Shown: positions 10,590 through 21,148 of the stretch, one piece after another
Position numbering within the stretch: position 1 is the first letter of the stretch
Layout of the letters: each line of letters starts with the position of its first letter
From: Tritrichomonas foetus
Taxonomy: Eukaryota > Parabasalia > Tritrichomonadida > Tritrichomonadidae
Direction of reading: 5' to 3'
Length of the DNA stretch: 64,000 nt
NCBI GenBank assembly: GCA_001839685.1
Contig: MLAK01000217.1
Span: 75,116-139,115, forward strand
Notes under the pieces: model-generated
What the model was told of the DNA's origin: nothing
Seen by the model: the letters and a program-made list of their open reading frames with translations, nothing else
Databases searched by the model: none
Position numbers and translations under genes: made by a program

Positions 10590-12065
10590 GATACTTTCGT
10601 ACTTCAGTTAGAATATTGGATTATATCGATCGTAACTATATTTTAATATGGGGATTTCAAATTGCTTTTATATATTCCGATGACGAAATATTTCTGCAAT
10701 TTTATTTTTGTTCGATAAGTTTTGATAGAAAATCCAATAAAAATATCAAATTTACAAATAAATTTCTGTTGGGTGAGCTGAATTCTGTAAAGGTTGGTGG
10801 TCTGCAATGAATTTGCGAAATCAAAAATCATTAGAAGAAATTTTAAATTTAATTGGGCTATAATCAATATGTTTCGTCAATATCTTTTGATTCTGATGAG
10901 AAATTTAGCATGGCAGCTTTTGGTAATGCAAGAAAATTATATCAGAATGTTTGAAAAGAAGCCGTTTTTTTTTTCGTTTTTGTGATGTGTTTTTTTTTTT
11001 ATTTCAATGAAACAGAACTTTTTATGTGGAAAACTTATTGAATATATTTTCGACAGAGTTTCGGTTTTGATATGAATTAGAGAAATATTGCAAATCATTT
11101 ATGTGAATGAAAACAATAGTGGAAATTGAAAAGTATTCAATTTATCAGAATGTTTCGCGATAATTCAAATTTTTGTTTGTATTCTCAATTTCCAAAAGTT
11201 AAATGGATTATATGGGATCAAACCTCATTTATTATATTTAACTATCATTATTATTATCCTTTGTCTGTGTTCAGATATTTTACGAAATTGAATCATTTTC
11301 TTTACCTCACAAATCTCAGTCAATTTTAATATTATCAACTTCTTTCTCATGCCGTTTATTTCATGATCTATTCGCATATTTTTTTTAAAAAATATTTTAT
11401 CAAACTAGAAATGATAGTGTTCTAATAAACATTGGCATTCGATCTGATTTGTTTATTATGTCGCGATAAAAAAGAACTTATGGAAGAGAATCCTGCATGA
11501 TTCAAAAAATAAAATGTATAATCTCAAATTTGATTCAATATCGGGGTTGGCAAAAGGATTTTTAGCGTTTTTTTGCAAAACATAAGTATACAATAATAAA
11601 TCTCACATTCTAAATAGAATTAAAAATCATGTAATGTCATATTATTGAAGATAGATATCAGGAAAAAAAAATGGTCATAAAAAAATACAACCGTTTATGA
11701 ACAATGCTAAAATTTCTCTAAAACTGCTGAAATTTAAAGTGATTTAACCTAAAAAAATATATTCACTTTTTGAAAGGATTCTGATCCACATTGTTATTTT
11801 TTTGAATCGATTTTCTGAGGAAAAATAACAATTGTATTAATAATTCAATAACATTCAAATGTATCACAATTTCCTAACACTTTTCTTTTAATTTACTTTT
11901 CGTAATCACTTTTTAAATGCATTTTATCTATCTTTTTCTCCAAATATATTCAGAAAATTACAATGGTTTATGCTGTGAATCATTACAGATTGGATTTTTT
12001 TGAAGTAAATTCGTCATTATTTCAAAAGCTACATTCAAAATTTTATACAAAAAAAAATAAAAATT

Positions 12066-12070
12066 TCATA
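12066..12070 (+). promoter_or_regulatory. Initiator (TCATA) of the phosphatase gene
   Basis: TCATA fits the trichomonad initiator consensus TCAYW. Its A lies seven bases before the ATG at 12075, the very short leader typical of trichomonad mRNAs. Confidence 0.6.
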
Positions 12071-12074
12071 TTTT

Positions 12075-13175
12075 ATGAAAGCGCAAACGAAGATATTCTG
12101 TGATATTTTTAATTCTTTCGCAAAGTCATTCGATTATCATCCAAGTTGTGGCCAACCATTGCAACTTCCTATTTTGAGTCAGACACAGCTTAAAATGTTG
12201 CTTAATAATGTCAAACAACAATTCACCCACGAGCCAATCGTTTTAAGACTTTCGACAACGACCGGTCCAATTATTGTTGTTGGGGATATTCATGGCCATA
12301 TTTTCGACCTGTTTAGAATTATAAACAAATATGGGAAAGATGCGAATTATCTCTTTCTCGGCGATATTGTTGACAGAGGCGAGTTTTCATTTGAAACTTT
12401 AACCTTAGTGTTTTTACTGAAAGCAATGAATCCTCAAAATGTTCATGTAATTCGTGGAAATCATGAATTTGCATATTTATGCACGCAAATGGGCTTTATG
12501 ACCGAAGTCAATCAAATGTATCCAGGATCGAAAGTTTTCTCCGATTATATGAACGTCCTTTCGATGATCCCTCTATGTGCGATTATCAACGAAAAAATAA
12601 TCTGCCTTCATGGTGGAATTGGGCCCTCATTTGAAACAGTTGAGCAAATAGAAAGTGTTCAAAGACCTCTCGAGCTATACGACAACCAAATTATTAATGA
12701 ACTTTTATGGAGTGATCCATCACCCGAAACAAAAACTTTTGTTTCATCACCAAGAGGTAGTGGATTTTTGTTTGGTAAAGAAGTACTTACAAAATCTTTA
12801 CAACGTGTAAATATGGATATTTTGGTTCGTGGTCATAATTGTGTTCAAGAAGGCGTGCTTGTTCAATTTGATGGAATCTGTATTACTGTTTTCTCGGCAT
12901 CTCGTTATTGTGATAAACAAGACAATCGTGCTGGAGTTTTAATTGTGAAGGAAGAGAAAGAATATGAAATTGAAACTTTCCCGCCTCTTCCTTATGTTAG
13001 GAGGAAAGATACAGTTTTCACAAACTTGCAATCCGTGCCTCAATTTCATTCACATCAACCACCACCTAAAAAAGGAACATTTTCACTCAGGACTCTCGTC
13101 AATAATCCACCCCCAGGTGAGTCAAGTGTAGCAAAAGTCCTTCGTGGTTCATCATCAAATTTACTTGATAAGTAG
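12075..13175 (+). CDS. PP1/PP2A-family serine/threonine protein phosphatase, 366 aa
   Basis: All metal and phosphate-binding motifs of the PPP family are visible in order: GDIHG (residues 70-74), GDIVDRG (96-102; the usual Tyr of GDYVDRG is Ile), RGNHE (127-131), LHGG with His179, and VRGH with His254. The late core motif is SASRYC with QDN downstream. This should be an active Mn/Fe-dependent phosphatase acting on phospho-Ser/Thr. About 50 residues before the core and 65 after it are family-specific; the tail is Pro/Ser-rich and probably a regulatory or targeting segment. It belongs to the diverged PPP proteins common in trichomonads rather than to a canonical PP1. The start is supported by the initiator seven bases upstream. 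Confidence 0.93.
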   Translation: MKAQTKIFCDIFNSFAKSFDYHPSCGQPLQLPILSQTQLKMLLNNVKQQFTHEPIVLRLSTTTGPIIVVGDIHGHIFDLFRIINKYGKDANYLFLGDIVDRGEFSFETLTLVFLLKAMNPQNVHVIRGNHEFAYLCTQMGFMTEVNQMYPGSKVFSDYMNVLSMIPLCAIINEKIICLHGGIGPSFETVEQIESVQRPLELYDNQIINELLWSDPSPETKTFVSSPRGSGFLFGKEVLTKSLQRVNMDILVRGHNCVQEGVLVQFDGICITVFSASRYCDKQDNRAGVLIVKEEKEYEIETFPPLPYVRRKDTVFTNLQSVPQFHSHQPPPKKGTFSLRTLVNNPPPGESSVAKVLRGSSSNLLDK

Positions 13176-13451
13176 TTTGATGAATCACCAATATGCTACT
13201 TTTCTCCCTATCTAGATAACATTGAGATATATTCATATATATGTGGATTATTCAACAATTTTTTATGTATTAAGAGAAAGTATTTTGTTTTGTTTTATTA
13301 ATCAGATGTGCGTAAATTTTATATTTTCAATTTGTGGTATTAATGAATGTTTATATAAATTTTTCGTATTTATGTTTAAAAAAATAGTAATTTTATACTT
13401 TTGTCTGTTTATTTTTTGTATTATCTATCTTTCTTTCTTAAGTTTCAAAAG

Positions 13452-14906
13452 TCAATGATTGATGTGATATGCGTGATTTGAAACTTGGGACTTTCCTTGA
13501 ATTAGTTTACCATAAAATTCCAAAGCTGATATAGTCAAAAAATAGCAATTATTTGTATTTTCACCTTTCATAAATAGACGAAGTTTTTGAAAGGTTTTAT
13601 TTTTGTGTTTTGTGATTTCAAAGGTATGTTCTGAATTTATACCCTTAAGGCAGTTTACATTGGTTTGGTAATCTAATTCGACCCAGTCTGATATTACTTC
13701 ACTAAAACCTTCAATAGACCATGTTTGAAGATGATGGCTATTAGAATCATGTCTAGATCTGATCGAATAATAGGTTGGTTGGATTCTTTTATCTTTGAAA
13801 TCATAACATATCCAAGAATTTTTTTCATTTTTGGATTGATAATAATTTGTTTTATTTTCAAGATCGACAACATTTTTGGCGATCGAATATAAACCATGAA
13901 ATGAAGAACTGCTTACAGCGACAACATTTTTATCATGAACATTTCCTCCACACTCCTTCGTTAAGTAATGAATCACACCAGTGAACCGATTAATGTTTTG
14001 ATTTAGATCAAATGTTTTATTTAAAATAATATTATCAGGATAACGAGGAGTGATTAAAACATTTAAATTCGAATGATTTGGATGAAAAAAAATTTTCAAT
14101 TTCGACCAGAGTTCATTCGTTAACTCATTATAGTCAAAATAGGAAAAAAATCGTTCAATTCCATTTTCACTCAATTTTTCAAATTCAACAAATTCATAAA
14201 AATTTTGATGGTTACGATCTTTAATATGATTGAAATCAGTTAATGAAATAATGAAATCAAGAAGTTGATCTTCATTGAGTATAACTAAATTATCATTTGA
14301 AAGAATATATTTAATCATTTCAAAAGAAATATTTTGATGTTCAACTTCTCGTAAAAGATCTGAACAAATTTCATAAAAATGTTCTGATAAAAAATCAATG
14401 AATTCAGAATTTATAAGTAAATTTGACGATAAAAATTTAGATTTCATTAAATGTTGATGAAGAAAAGGAATCCAATTGTCAATCTTAAAATCAAATGAAT
14501 ATATTTCATCTAAATATTTCAATAATTCTTCGTTCTCTAGTGAGTATGCTATAAAATAATAATAATCAAAGTCCTCTTTATGAATTTCAATTTCATCACC
14601 TAGAATTAATTGTTGCATTATGTGATAAATTTGGTTTTCATAAATGAGAGTTGTTTCTTTAATCTGAGATCTATTCATAGATGAGTCGTGGTATGACCAT
14701 TTTTTTATTTCAAAAGTAAATGAATTGATGCTTGGATCAACAAAATGAAATTTTGATATTTTTGGAGAGAGAAAATCTGCGATTAAACGATTAACTTCAA
14801 GCGATTTGCCACCAATATTGAAAGTGAAAATTAATTCTGGTGAATTATTCAATATGATAACATTTTTGAGACCAGAATAAGGCAGTCTGAAAAATTTGCT
14901 TCCCAT
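13452..14906 (-). CDS. BTB-like protein with discoidin-like C-terminal domain, 484 aa
   Basis: The ATG at 14906 starts a protein with a diverged BTB/POZ-like fold at about residues 25-115 (LIFTFNIGGKSLEVNR onward), a helical BACK-like middle, and a C-terminal domain at about 300-465 resembling F5/8 type C (discoidin) domains: WICYDFKDKRIQPTYYSIRS and near the end LRLFMKGENTNNCYFLTISALEFYG. This architecture forms a large family in trichomonads and is shared with the gene at 37877-39262. BTB proteins usually dimerise and bridge substrates to cullin ligases, but no cullin-binding evidence can be read here. It converges with the phosphatase gene (276 bases between stop codons). Confidence 0.75.
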   Translation of the reverse strand: MGSKFFRLPYSGLKNVIILNNSPELIFTFNIGGKSLEVNRLIADFLSPKISKFHFVDPSINSFTFEIKKWSYHDSSMNRSQIKETTLIYENQIYHIMQQLILGDEIEIHKEDFDYYYFIAYSLENEELLKYLDEIYSFDFKIDNWIPFLHQHLMKSKFLSSNLLINSEFIDFLSEHFYEICSDLLREVEHQNISFEMIKYILSNDNLVILNEDQLLDFIISLTDFNHIKDRNHQNFYEFVEFEKLSENGIERFFSYFDYNELTNELWSKLKIFFHPNHSNLNVLITPRYPDNIILNKTFDLNQNINRFTGVIHYLTKECGGNVHDKNVVAVSSSSFHGLYSIAKNVVDLENKTNYYQSKNEKNSWICYDFKDKRIQPTYYSIRSRHDSNSHHLQTWSIEGFSEVISDWVELDYQTNVNCLKGINSEHTFEITKHKNKTFQKLRLFMKGENTNNCYFLTISALEFYGKLIQGKSQVSNHAYHINH

Positions 14907-15620
14907 GCAATATTAAAACAACAAAAATAATTTCCAACCGCTAAAACCGCCACTATCAATGGCATTTTTCCCTCATCAAATGTGTAATGACTAATATCAC
15001 AATTGAAATTTATATACTTTCACCAACATTTTATAAAAGTATATTTAGAAACATGATTCATCCCAGCAATTTTGGAAATAATGCTATTTCAATGATAAAC
15101 TATGGAGCGAAAATGGCAACTTTATATATAAATATACATTAAAATCAGATTTCTCAATCTGTTGCTATTATAAAATTCAAGCATTAACCCATTCTCACTT
15201 TTTATAAATTCTCACAGAATGATGTTTTTCTCGGTAAGTAATAAGCACTCCAAAATTTCTTAGTGTATCTGAGTGATGCATTTTGGAATGTATATTAAAC
15301 ACCTATCATAATTATTAGAGGAGAAATATATACGTTTTTTTATTCTTTTTAGTATCTGTTATAAAAATACAGTATTGAAATAAATATCATAAATTTCACC
15401 ATTGCATCACTTTATATTTTCCATTTTTGCATGAAAACGAAAGTCAATTTCTTGAGTAACCCAAAAATATTCCGAAACAAATACTTTCAAGTAAATCAAA
15501 AACATAATTTTAACAAACAAATATTTTTTATTCGAATATATGAAGTTCGTTTCTTTTTTTCCAGTCATTATTAACATTTATTTTTAATTTATTTATTACC
15601 CAAACATCAAAAAAGCATTT
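14907..15620. other. Spacer between BTB and ADA2 genes
   Basis: About 700 bases of AT-rich sequence between two minus-strand genes. No coding frame, RNA or repeat of note was seen. Confidence 0.5.
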
Positions 15621-17051
15621 TCAAAAAGCATAATCTTCTTCTGAAGTTGATTCTTCTTTGTTTTTCTTTAAGGAATTTGTTTCAACATTTTCAATCTGAT
15701 TATTTTTTGTTACATTTCTTTTAGTTTCATCTTCTGATCTAATGTCATCTAATGTCATGAAAATTCCATTATTTTTCAAGAAATTAAAAACCTTATTGAT
15801 GTTTGGATCATGCTCCGTCAGTAGTTCATTAATTACTTCTTCATCTAATTTGTCATCACGATGAACAAATTCCCGAATCAAGAAATCCTTTATTTTCAAG
15901 AAATCAAGTGGTGCTAGATTAATTTTATTCACGAATTCATTTTCAGCGTCAGTTAAAATTTCTCTTTCGATTGAAGCTCGAAAACCAGGCGCTTTAATAG
16001 CTCTTGTAATCATTTCATTCCACTCATGTAATTCTTGATCAGTGACATGCTTTTGGTCGAGGAGTTCTTGAAGCTTATTAAATAAATATCCTTCATCCAT
16101 AGTCATAATTCCATGTTCGCGCCAATTAATTAAAGTTTTCATATCTTCTTGTGCTCTTTTCTCTTCATGAAGTGCATTTGCAAATTCCATTAAGTCATCT
16201 TTTGGGATAGCTTGGGCCATTGGCATTATCTGCTGTTCAATTTGAATTTCTTCTGGAGTCTTTCCGCCTAAGTCGTGAATTAGATTATCAAGAAGATTCC
16301 ATTCGAGAGCTAATTCCGTTCTTCGATGTCTTTCTCTAAGATGAACATTATAAGAAAGCATCTGCTTGATTTTAAATTGAAGAGATTGGTTAGTTTCTGT
16401 TTTCTCATTGAATGTGATATCAGATATTAATTCTTCTGCTTCATTCATATATTCGATTTCAAACTCATGTCTTTTTGGCATCCATCCCGCCCATTCAGCA
16501 GGCGTTGTTGATTTTTCTTTTCCTCGCATTCGCAAATTTTGCTCGTGTGAGATTGACGGCTTGGATTCACGCGGGGTTGTATCGAATGGCAATGGTGGAG
16601 CTAAATTAAGCTTTGGGAGCACTTCGTTTGGCGGTAGCGGTGCTGTATCAGATTCGATATATGTTTCGTAATAATGCTGTTCACATTCGCGTGGATTTTT
16701 TGTGAGAATTACTTTCGTTATCTCGTTCCAATTTCCTACTCCGTACATTTTTATTCCGAATAATAAAAGCGCGTCTTCTTCGGTCGTCCAATCTGCTCGC
16801 GTGAGAGGTTCTGGCGCATAATCCATTAAAACGAATTGATGGTCTGTTCCATGTCCTTCGCATGTGGCGGCTGTCGAAAAACACTGAATGCATTGGTCCA
16901 TTTCTGGACATTTAATGCATTTGATGTATGGCATGTGATAAAGGGGAGCGTCGCAAGTCCAACATTTTCGAATTGTTGGATCATTTACATTAACTGGTTG
17001 AATATCGTCTTCGCTTATCTCAGTTTCTTCCTTCCTTTTCCTTGATGCCAT
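15621..17051 (-). CDS. ADA2: Transcriptional adaptor ADA2 (SAGA-type complex), 476 aa
   Basis: The ATG at 17051 (MASRKRKEET) is used; the frame upstream starts only with TTG. A ZZ zinc finger comes first (C30, C33, C45, C48, C54, C57, H67, H71), followed directly by a SANT domain at about 88-132 (ADWTTEEDALLLFGIKMYG, GNWNEITKVI), then the long helical middle typical of ADA2. A SWIRM-like segment lies near 375-430 (PLDFLKIKDFLIREF). This order, ZZ-SANT-SWIRM, is the ADA2 signature. The protein links the GCN5 histone acetyltransferase to its activators in SAGA-type complexes and acts in the nucleus. It is divergent with PSF2, with 181 bases between the two starts, so the promoter region is shared. 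Confidence 0.95.
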   Translation of the reverse strand: MASRKRKEETEISEDDIQPVNVNDPTIRKCWTCDAPLYHMPYIKCIKCPEMDQCIQCFSTAATCEGHGTDHQFVLMDYAPEPLTRADWTTEEDALLLFGIKMYGVGNWNEITKVILTKNPRECEQHYYETYIESDTAPLPPNEVLPKLNLAPPLPFDTTPRESKPSISHEQNLRMRGKEKSTTPAEWAGWMPKRHEFEIEYMNEAEELISDITFNEKTETNQSLQFKIKQMLSYNVHLRERHRRTELALEWNLLDNLIHDLGGKTPEEIQIEQQIMPMAQAIPKDDLMEFANALHEEKRAQEDMKTLINWREHGIMTMDEGYLFNKLQELLDQKHVTDQELHEWNEMITRAIKAPGFRASIEREILTDAENEFVNKINLAPLDFLKIKDFLIREFVHRDDKLDEEVINELLTEHDPNINKVFNFLKNNGIFMTLDDIRSEDETKRNVTKNNQIENVETNSLKKNKEESTSEEDYAF

Positions 17052-17209
17052 TAGAGATTTCGATAAACACAATTTCAGGGGATTTGGCCAACTATGACTT
17101 CAAAAAATCATCATGTGAAGTTTCATTCACTGATACTTGAAAATATAACCACATGTTGTTAATTGGAATTGCTAAACGTGTATAATTGAAAATAGAATTA
17201 GTTCCATTT

Positions 17210-17214
17210 TCATT
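17210..17214 (+). promoter_or_regulatory. Initiator (TCATT) of PSF2
   Basis: TCATT with its A 21 bases before the PSF2 ATG, inside the short divergent promoter shared with ADA2. Confidence 0.45.
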
Positions 17215-17232
17215 GGTTTATTTTCAGAGAGG

Positions 17233-17790
17233 ATGTCCATTCCATGGTACCCAGACGAGCTTAGTTTTATCGCCGAAGAGGAAATCAAAGTAACGATAAC
17301 ACCGCAATTTTCAGCAAACCGGATTCAATTTTTATCAGGAGAATATGGTCCATTTATGGCTGGCAGGCCAATAAAGGTGCCCATGTGGCTTGCCTTATTT
17401 CTCCACTCTTCACATTCTTGCACGTTAAGTCCGCCAAAATGGCTAAATACAGATACGCTTAAAAAATGCCTCCGAAAAGAAAAAGAGCAAAAAGGAATAC
17501 TTTCAAAACTACCACGCTATTATATGGAAATAAGCTTTACCTTTTTGAATCGAGCATCAAATACTTTAAAAGATTCTGATCAAATAAAAACATTAATTGA
17601 GGATATTTGGGACATTAGATTTGAAAAATTGAGAAAGTCAATTATTGAAGGAAGTGCCGAAACGGTTGATCAAACTCAATTACCAAATGTGACACAAATG
17701 GAGTTGCATCTCTTTAGAGAGCCGATCACCAAAATAACTTCATTGTTAACGGGACTTAATGAAAAAATAAGTATTAATGTTGAAGAATGA
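17233..17790 (+). CDS. PSF2: GINS complex subunit PSF2, 185 aa
   Basis: The whole length matches the PSF2 subunit of GINS: N-terminal FIAEEEIKVTITPQFSANRI, then GEYGPFMAGRPIKVPMWLA, SPPKWLNTDTL, and a helical C-terminal half with LPRYYMEISFTFLNRAS and IKTLIEDIWDIRFEKLRKS. GINS binds CDC45 and MCM2-7 to form the active replicative helicase. Length is normal for the family. The start ATG is preceded by an initiator and the gene shares its promoter region with ADA2. Confidence 0.95.
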   Translation: MSIPWYPDELSFIAEEEIKVTITPQFSANRIQFLSGEYGPFMAGRPIKVPMWLALFLHSSHSCTLSPPKWLNTDTLKKCLRKEKEQKGILSKLPRYYMEISFTFLNRASNTLKDSDQIKTLIEDIWDIRFEKLRKSIIEGSAETVDQTQLPNVTQMELHLFREPITKITSLLTGLNEKISINVEE

Positions 17791-18494
17791 CAACTTTAGT
17801 TATCATCATTCTTTCTAAAATTTCATTTCGATTTATTAGAAACTTCTGAAAACAAGCTGAATTGTTTTTGTTTAAGAAATATAATTTAAATAAAATGTTT
17901 CTATCAATTCCCTTGATCTATTTTTAAAAAGAAAGTAATGGAACTTCAAATTAAAATGAAATTTCCAAAAAAGTTGATTAATGGATTTTCATCATTATGA
18001 TACCATTATAATATTGATTTATATACCTAATATTAATGTGAGATTTCCTTTTTGAACTATAGATTCATATAACCAATAATTAAAAATGGTGATGATTCTA
18101 TTAGACAATAATACACATTAGAAATCACTATATATGCATATGATTATTATCATTTGCATGGTGAATATAATTAAACCATGTTTTTTTTGGAAAAATTCAT
18201 TTCATTTGGTTGATCAACTTTTTTGACATCTTTTAATTCTGATTTTTGGAATGTAATTTAAGGGAATACAGTTTTCATGAAAGGTGGAATAGAAAATCAG
18301 AGTCTCTGCCATATGATCAGTAAATCCTTTTGTTAATTGAATGAACTATTCACATTTTTTTAACTTTTTCATACACATTTTCAAAGAAGATATCAAAATT
18401 TCTGATGAACCCAACTTTTTATTTCCCAAGATTTTATCTAACTTTTTGATTATTGATTGGTAACGATTCAATACTTTCATCTAGATCATAATCT
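17791..18494. other. Spacer between PSF2 and a coiled-coil gene
   Basis: About 700 AT-rich bases. The TCATA at 18486-18490, with its A seven bases before the next ATG, is the only element recognised. Confidence 0.5.
18486..18490 (+). promoter_or_regulatory. Initiator (TCATA) of the coiled-coil gene
   Basis: Matches TCAYW; its A is seven bases before the ATG at 18495, the same spacing as at the phosphatase and CWF19-like genes. Confidence 0.55.
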
Positions 18495-19646
18495 ATGTCA
18501 AGCCATTCTCCTGATTCCGATAGCGCATCAGAAACATTCACCCGCGAAAACTATGATGGAGAATCTTCGAAAACGCTTACGCAAACCCAGGAGTCTTTAT
18601 TCGATTTTACGGCGCCAAAAGATCCCCGCGCAAATGAAATCAAACCCCCGCCATCCCCAATTCCACCTCCACAACACGTTGAAGCAATAGATAGCGAGTG
18701 TGAGCCTGTCGAAGATGTTGATCATGTCGTCGATAGTTTATTAAAGGGGATTAAATTACCAGAAACAGTAGAATTTGAAATGATGCCTCCAACAGTCTCT
18801 TCGCTTCAAAAAATACGTGACGATCATTTATTTGATCACGACGTAGACCTCGCCCAAAAAGCAGACGAGATTGCAATAACAATTCAAAATTTGTATAAGC
18901 TTAAATTAAAGCAGCAGACGCAACAAGAAACAGAGGAATCTGTTAGACAACGTTTAAAGACAGCTCAGACGGATCTCAAGTCCTTAGAAAGGAGATGCAG
19001 AAGAACGATTCATCGAATGAAAGCCAAACATCAAAAAGATGTCGAAAAAATGGAGAATAGACATAAGAAAGAAATCGAAGATTTCGTTGAAAAGTTCCAA
19101 AAACCACAAGTCATTCGAAAGTATGCAGCCGCTTCTTCACAATTGCGTTTTCTGCGTACACAAAACGTGAATTTGATGATGTTGAGACGATACGATGAAT
19201 TGAGGATGAACGATAGGGAATTAAAAACTCTAGAGAAGAAAGAATTGAATGAACAATTCAGACAAATGTCAATGAGTTATGACGCTCAACTTCAAGTTTT
19301 ACAAGATAAACAGAAGCTCGAAAAAAAGAGACTCGTTCTTGCAAATCAAGTAAAAGAAGATGAATTACAAGCAGCCGCAACTAAAGAAATCGCATTTGCA
19401 CAAAATAGAGTAAAAGGGCTCGAAAAAATGCTCGAAGATATAAAGGATCCTGAAAAATTGTGGAATTTGAAGCATAGATATCAAAGAACACCACAACAAA
19501 GATCTTTGACAACTGTGAAGATTCCAAGACCTAATGTGAACCAACTATCAATGAATACTTTAGCATTACCTCCTCTTGGTGATCCAAGAAGTCAATCACA
19601 AAACGGATTTAGAAGGAGAATGCAGGCGCCTGTTACTTTATGTTAA
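18495..19646 (+). CDS. Coiled-coil protein of unknown function, 383 aa
   Basis: The first 70 residues are acidic, Ser/Pro-rich and disordered (PPPSPIPPPQHVE). Residues of about 75-120 are a conserved-looking linker (VVDSLLKGIKLPETVEFEM), and 125-325 form a continuous basic coiled coil (LKSLERRCRRTIHRMKAKH, HKKEIEDFVEKFQK). The tail is basic with QRRSL/PRPN-like short motifs. Coiled-coil proteins with this layout recur in trichomonads and may be cytoskeletal, but no function can be assigned. The initiator seven bases upstream supports the start. Confidence 0.8.
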   Translation: MSSHSPDSDSASETFTRENYDGESSKTLTQTQESLFDFTAPKDPRANEIKPPPSPIPPPQHVEAIDSECEPVEDVDHVVDSLLKGIKLPETVEFEMMPPTVSSLQKIRDDHLFDHDVDLAQKADEIAITIQNLYKLKLKQQTQQETEESVRQRLKTAQTDLKSLERRCRRTIHRMKAKHQKDVEKMENRHKKEIEDFVEKFQKPQVIRKYAAASSQLRFLRTQNVNLMMLRRYDELRMNDRELKTLEKKELNEQFRQMSMSYDAQLQVLQDKQKLEKKRLVLANQVKEDELQAAATKEIAFAQNRVKGLEKMLEDIKDPEKLWNLKHRYQRTPQQRSLTTVKIPRPNVNQLSMNTLALPPLGDPRSQSQNGFRRRMQAPVTLC

Positions 19647-20096
19647 ATTTTTTGTTTTATTTTTATGTTTAAAAATGTGTTATCTCGAATATATTACACT
19701 GTTTTCTTTTTGTTCGTATTATTCATTATTTACACTATATTTTAACAATATAACAAGCCTTCTACTGCCTGATTTGACTCAATGATGAATTCATAATTGA
19801 AAATTTTGGTATGAACTCACTTTTTACAGTAAAATATCCTTTATTTTTGATTTATAGATAATTGTTACTTAATATGGATACTATTCAACTCAATGAATGA
19901 ATTGTAACTTCAAATATTGAAGGTTTTGTGTTTTTATTTGATATATAATTTATAAGATGGTTTATAGTTTATATTTCAATCAATTATTACTTTATATTGT
20001 ATTTCTGTATTGAGTTATGTGTATTTTCTTGTGAGTGAATTCATCAAAAATCTTAACGATCAAAATGAATTCAAAATCCCTAGACCAAAGTATCAA
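19647..20096. other. Spacer upstream of BRX1
   Basis: About 450 bases. The BRX1 frame stays open leftward to about 20010 but without an ATG. No other feature was seen. Confidence 0.45.
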
Positions 20097-20972
20097 ATGT
20101 CTGCACTTCTCCGCCGATTCCAAAAACAAGAAGAAAAAAGCGAGAAATCCCATTTACTTGGACCAAATAACCACAAGCTAATTATTATTGGAAACAAGGG
20201 ATTACGCCACGATCACATTTGTTTATTAGAAGATTTTCTTTCCCTTGTTCCACACGCAAAGAAAGGATCAACACTTCCATCAAACGAAATTAAATATATC
20301 GACGAAATCGCTACCGACCGCCATTGTGACACAGCTGCCTTTTTTGAAACTCGCCATCGAGGCGAAAGCCGCGAATGCTATTTTTGGCTTTCCCGTGTTC
20401 CAGAAGGACCCTCATTCAATTTCTATGTCGACGAAATCGAAAGTATTAAAGATCTCGAAACAATCGGCGTTTGCATGAAGGGATCTCGTCCACTTCTCTT
20501 CTTCGATCCAGCCTTAGACCAATCAGAACACTTACAGATGGCCAAACATCTCCTCAAAAGGTTCTTTTCCGTACCACACGAAAATAAGCATGCAAAACCA
20601 TTCGTCGATCGCGCTATGTCATTCATACTCGAAAATGGGCTCATCGTAATGAGGCATTATCAGGTTCAGTGGCTTGAAGATGAATCAATCAATCTCGTCG
20701 AAGTCGGACCACGCGCTAGATTAATCCCTAACTTCATCTTGGCCGGCGCTTTCAAGGGATCGAAGATCTGGAAGAATGAGACTTTCGTTTCCCCATATAA
20801 GGTAGAGAAGGAAAAGAGACGCCAAAAGGCCCAGGAAAGGCTAAAGACCAGAGACCGCCAGGCAATTAAAGAAGAAAGGAGACAGAATATCCCAGAAATC
20901 GAAGACCCAATGAAGGGATTGTTTGACGAAGCTCCAAAAGAAAACGCCGGTACGAATGATGAGAAAGAGTGA
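20097..20972 (+). CDS. BRX1: Ribosome biogenesis protein BRX1 (Brix domain), 291 aa
   Basis: The ATG at 20097 (MSALLRRFQKQE) is the first in frame. The Brix domain covers about residues 20-220 and carries hallmark blocks of BRX1 rather than other Brix proteins: WLSRVPEGPS (97-106), KGSRPLLFFDP (128-138) and PFVDRAMSFILENG. BRX1 acts in the nucleolus in assembly of the 60S precursor. The basic C-terminal tail (EKEKRRQKAQERLKTRDRQ) fits pre-rRNA binding. The gene is richer in C-ending codons than most neighbours, as expected for a well-expressed gene. Confidence 0.93.
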   Translation: MSALLRRFQKQEEKSEKSHLLGPNNHKLIIIGNKGLRHDHICLLEDFLSLVPHAKKGSTLPSNEIKYIDEIATDRHCDTAAFFETRHRGESRECYFWLSRVPEGPSFNFYVDEIESIKDLETIGVCMKGSRPLLFFDPALDQSEHLQMAKHLLKRFFSVPHENKHAKPFVDRAMSFILENGLIVMRHYQVQWLEDESINLVEVGPRARLIPNFILAGAFKGSKIWKNETFVSPYKVEKEKRRQKAQERLKTRDRQAIKEERRQNIPEIEDPMKGLFDEAPKENAGTNDEKE

Positions 20973-21139
20973 ATTTTATAAATCTATTTTATCAATAAAA
21001 GTTTCTATAAATTCAAATTTATACATCAATTTCTACATCAAACAATTGTTGTCACAGTACTTTTTATATTAAAAAGTTGAAAAGGCAGTATGCTTTATCA
21101 GAATAATAGATATCACGATTAAAATTCATTCAAATTCCT

Positions 21140-21144
21140 TCATT
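21140..21144 (+). promoter_or_regulatory. Initiator (TCATT) of the CWF19-like gene
   Basis: TCATT with its A seven bases before the ATG at 21149. Confidence 0.5.
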
Positions 21145-21148
21145 TGTC

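Larger units (their letters stand above)
9188..12074. other. Long gene-free spacer with a tandem repeat and gap
   Basis: Almost 2.9 kb without a convincing gene. It contains the 18-19 base tandem repeat and N gap at 9971-10589. Frames around 10490-11330 are short, Ile/Phe/Asn-rich and look like translated spacer. The 12-mer TATCGGGGTTGG at 11539-11550 also occurs at 4456-4467. TCATA at 12066-12070 is the likely initiator of the phosphatase gene. Confidence 0.5.
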
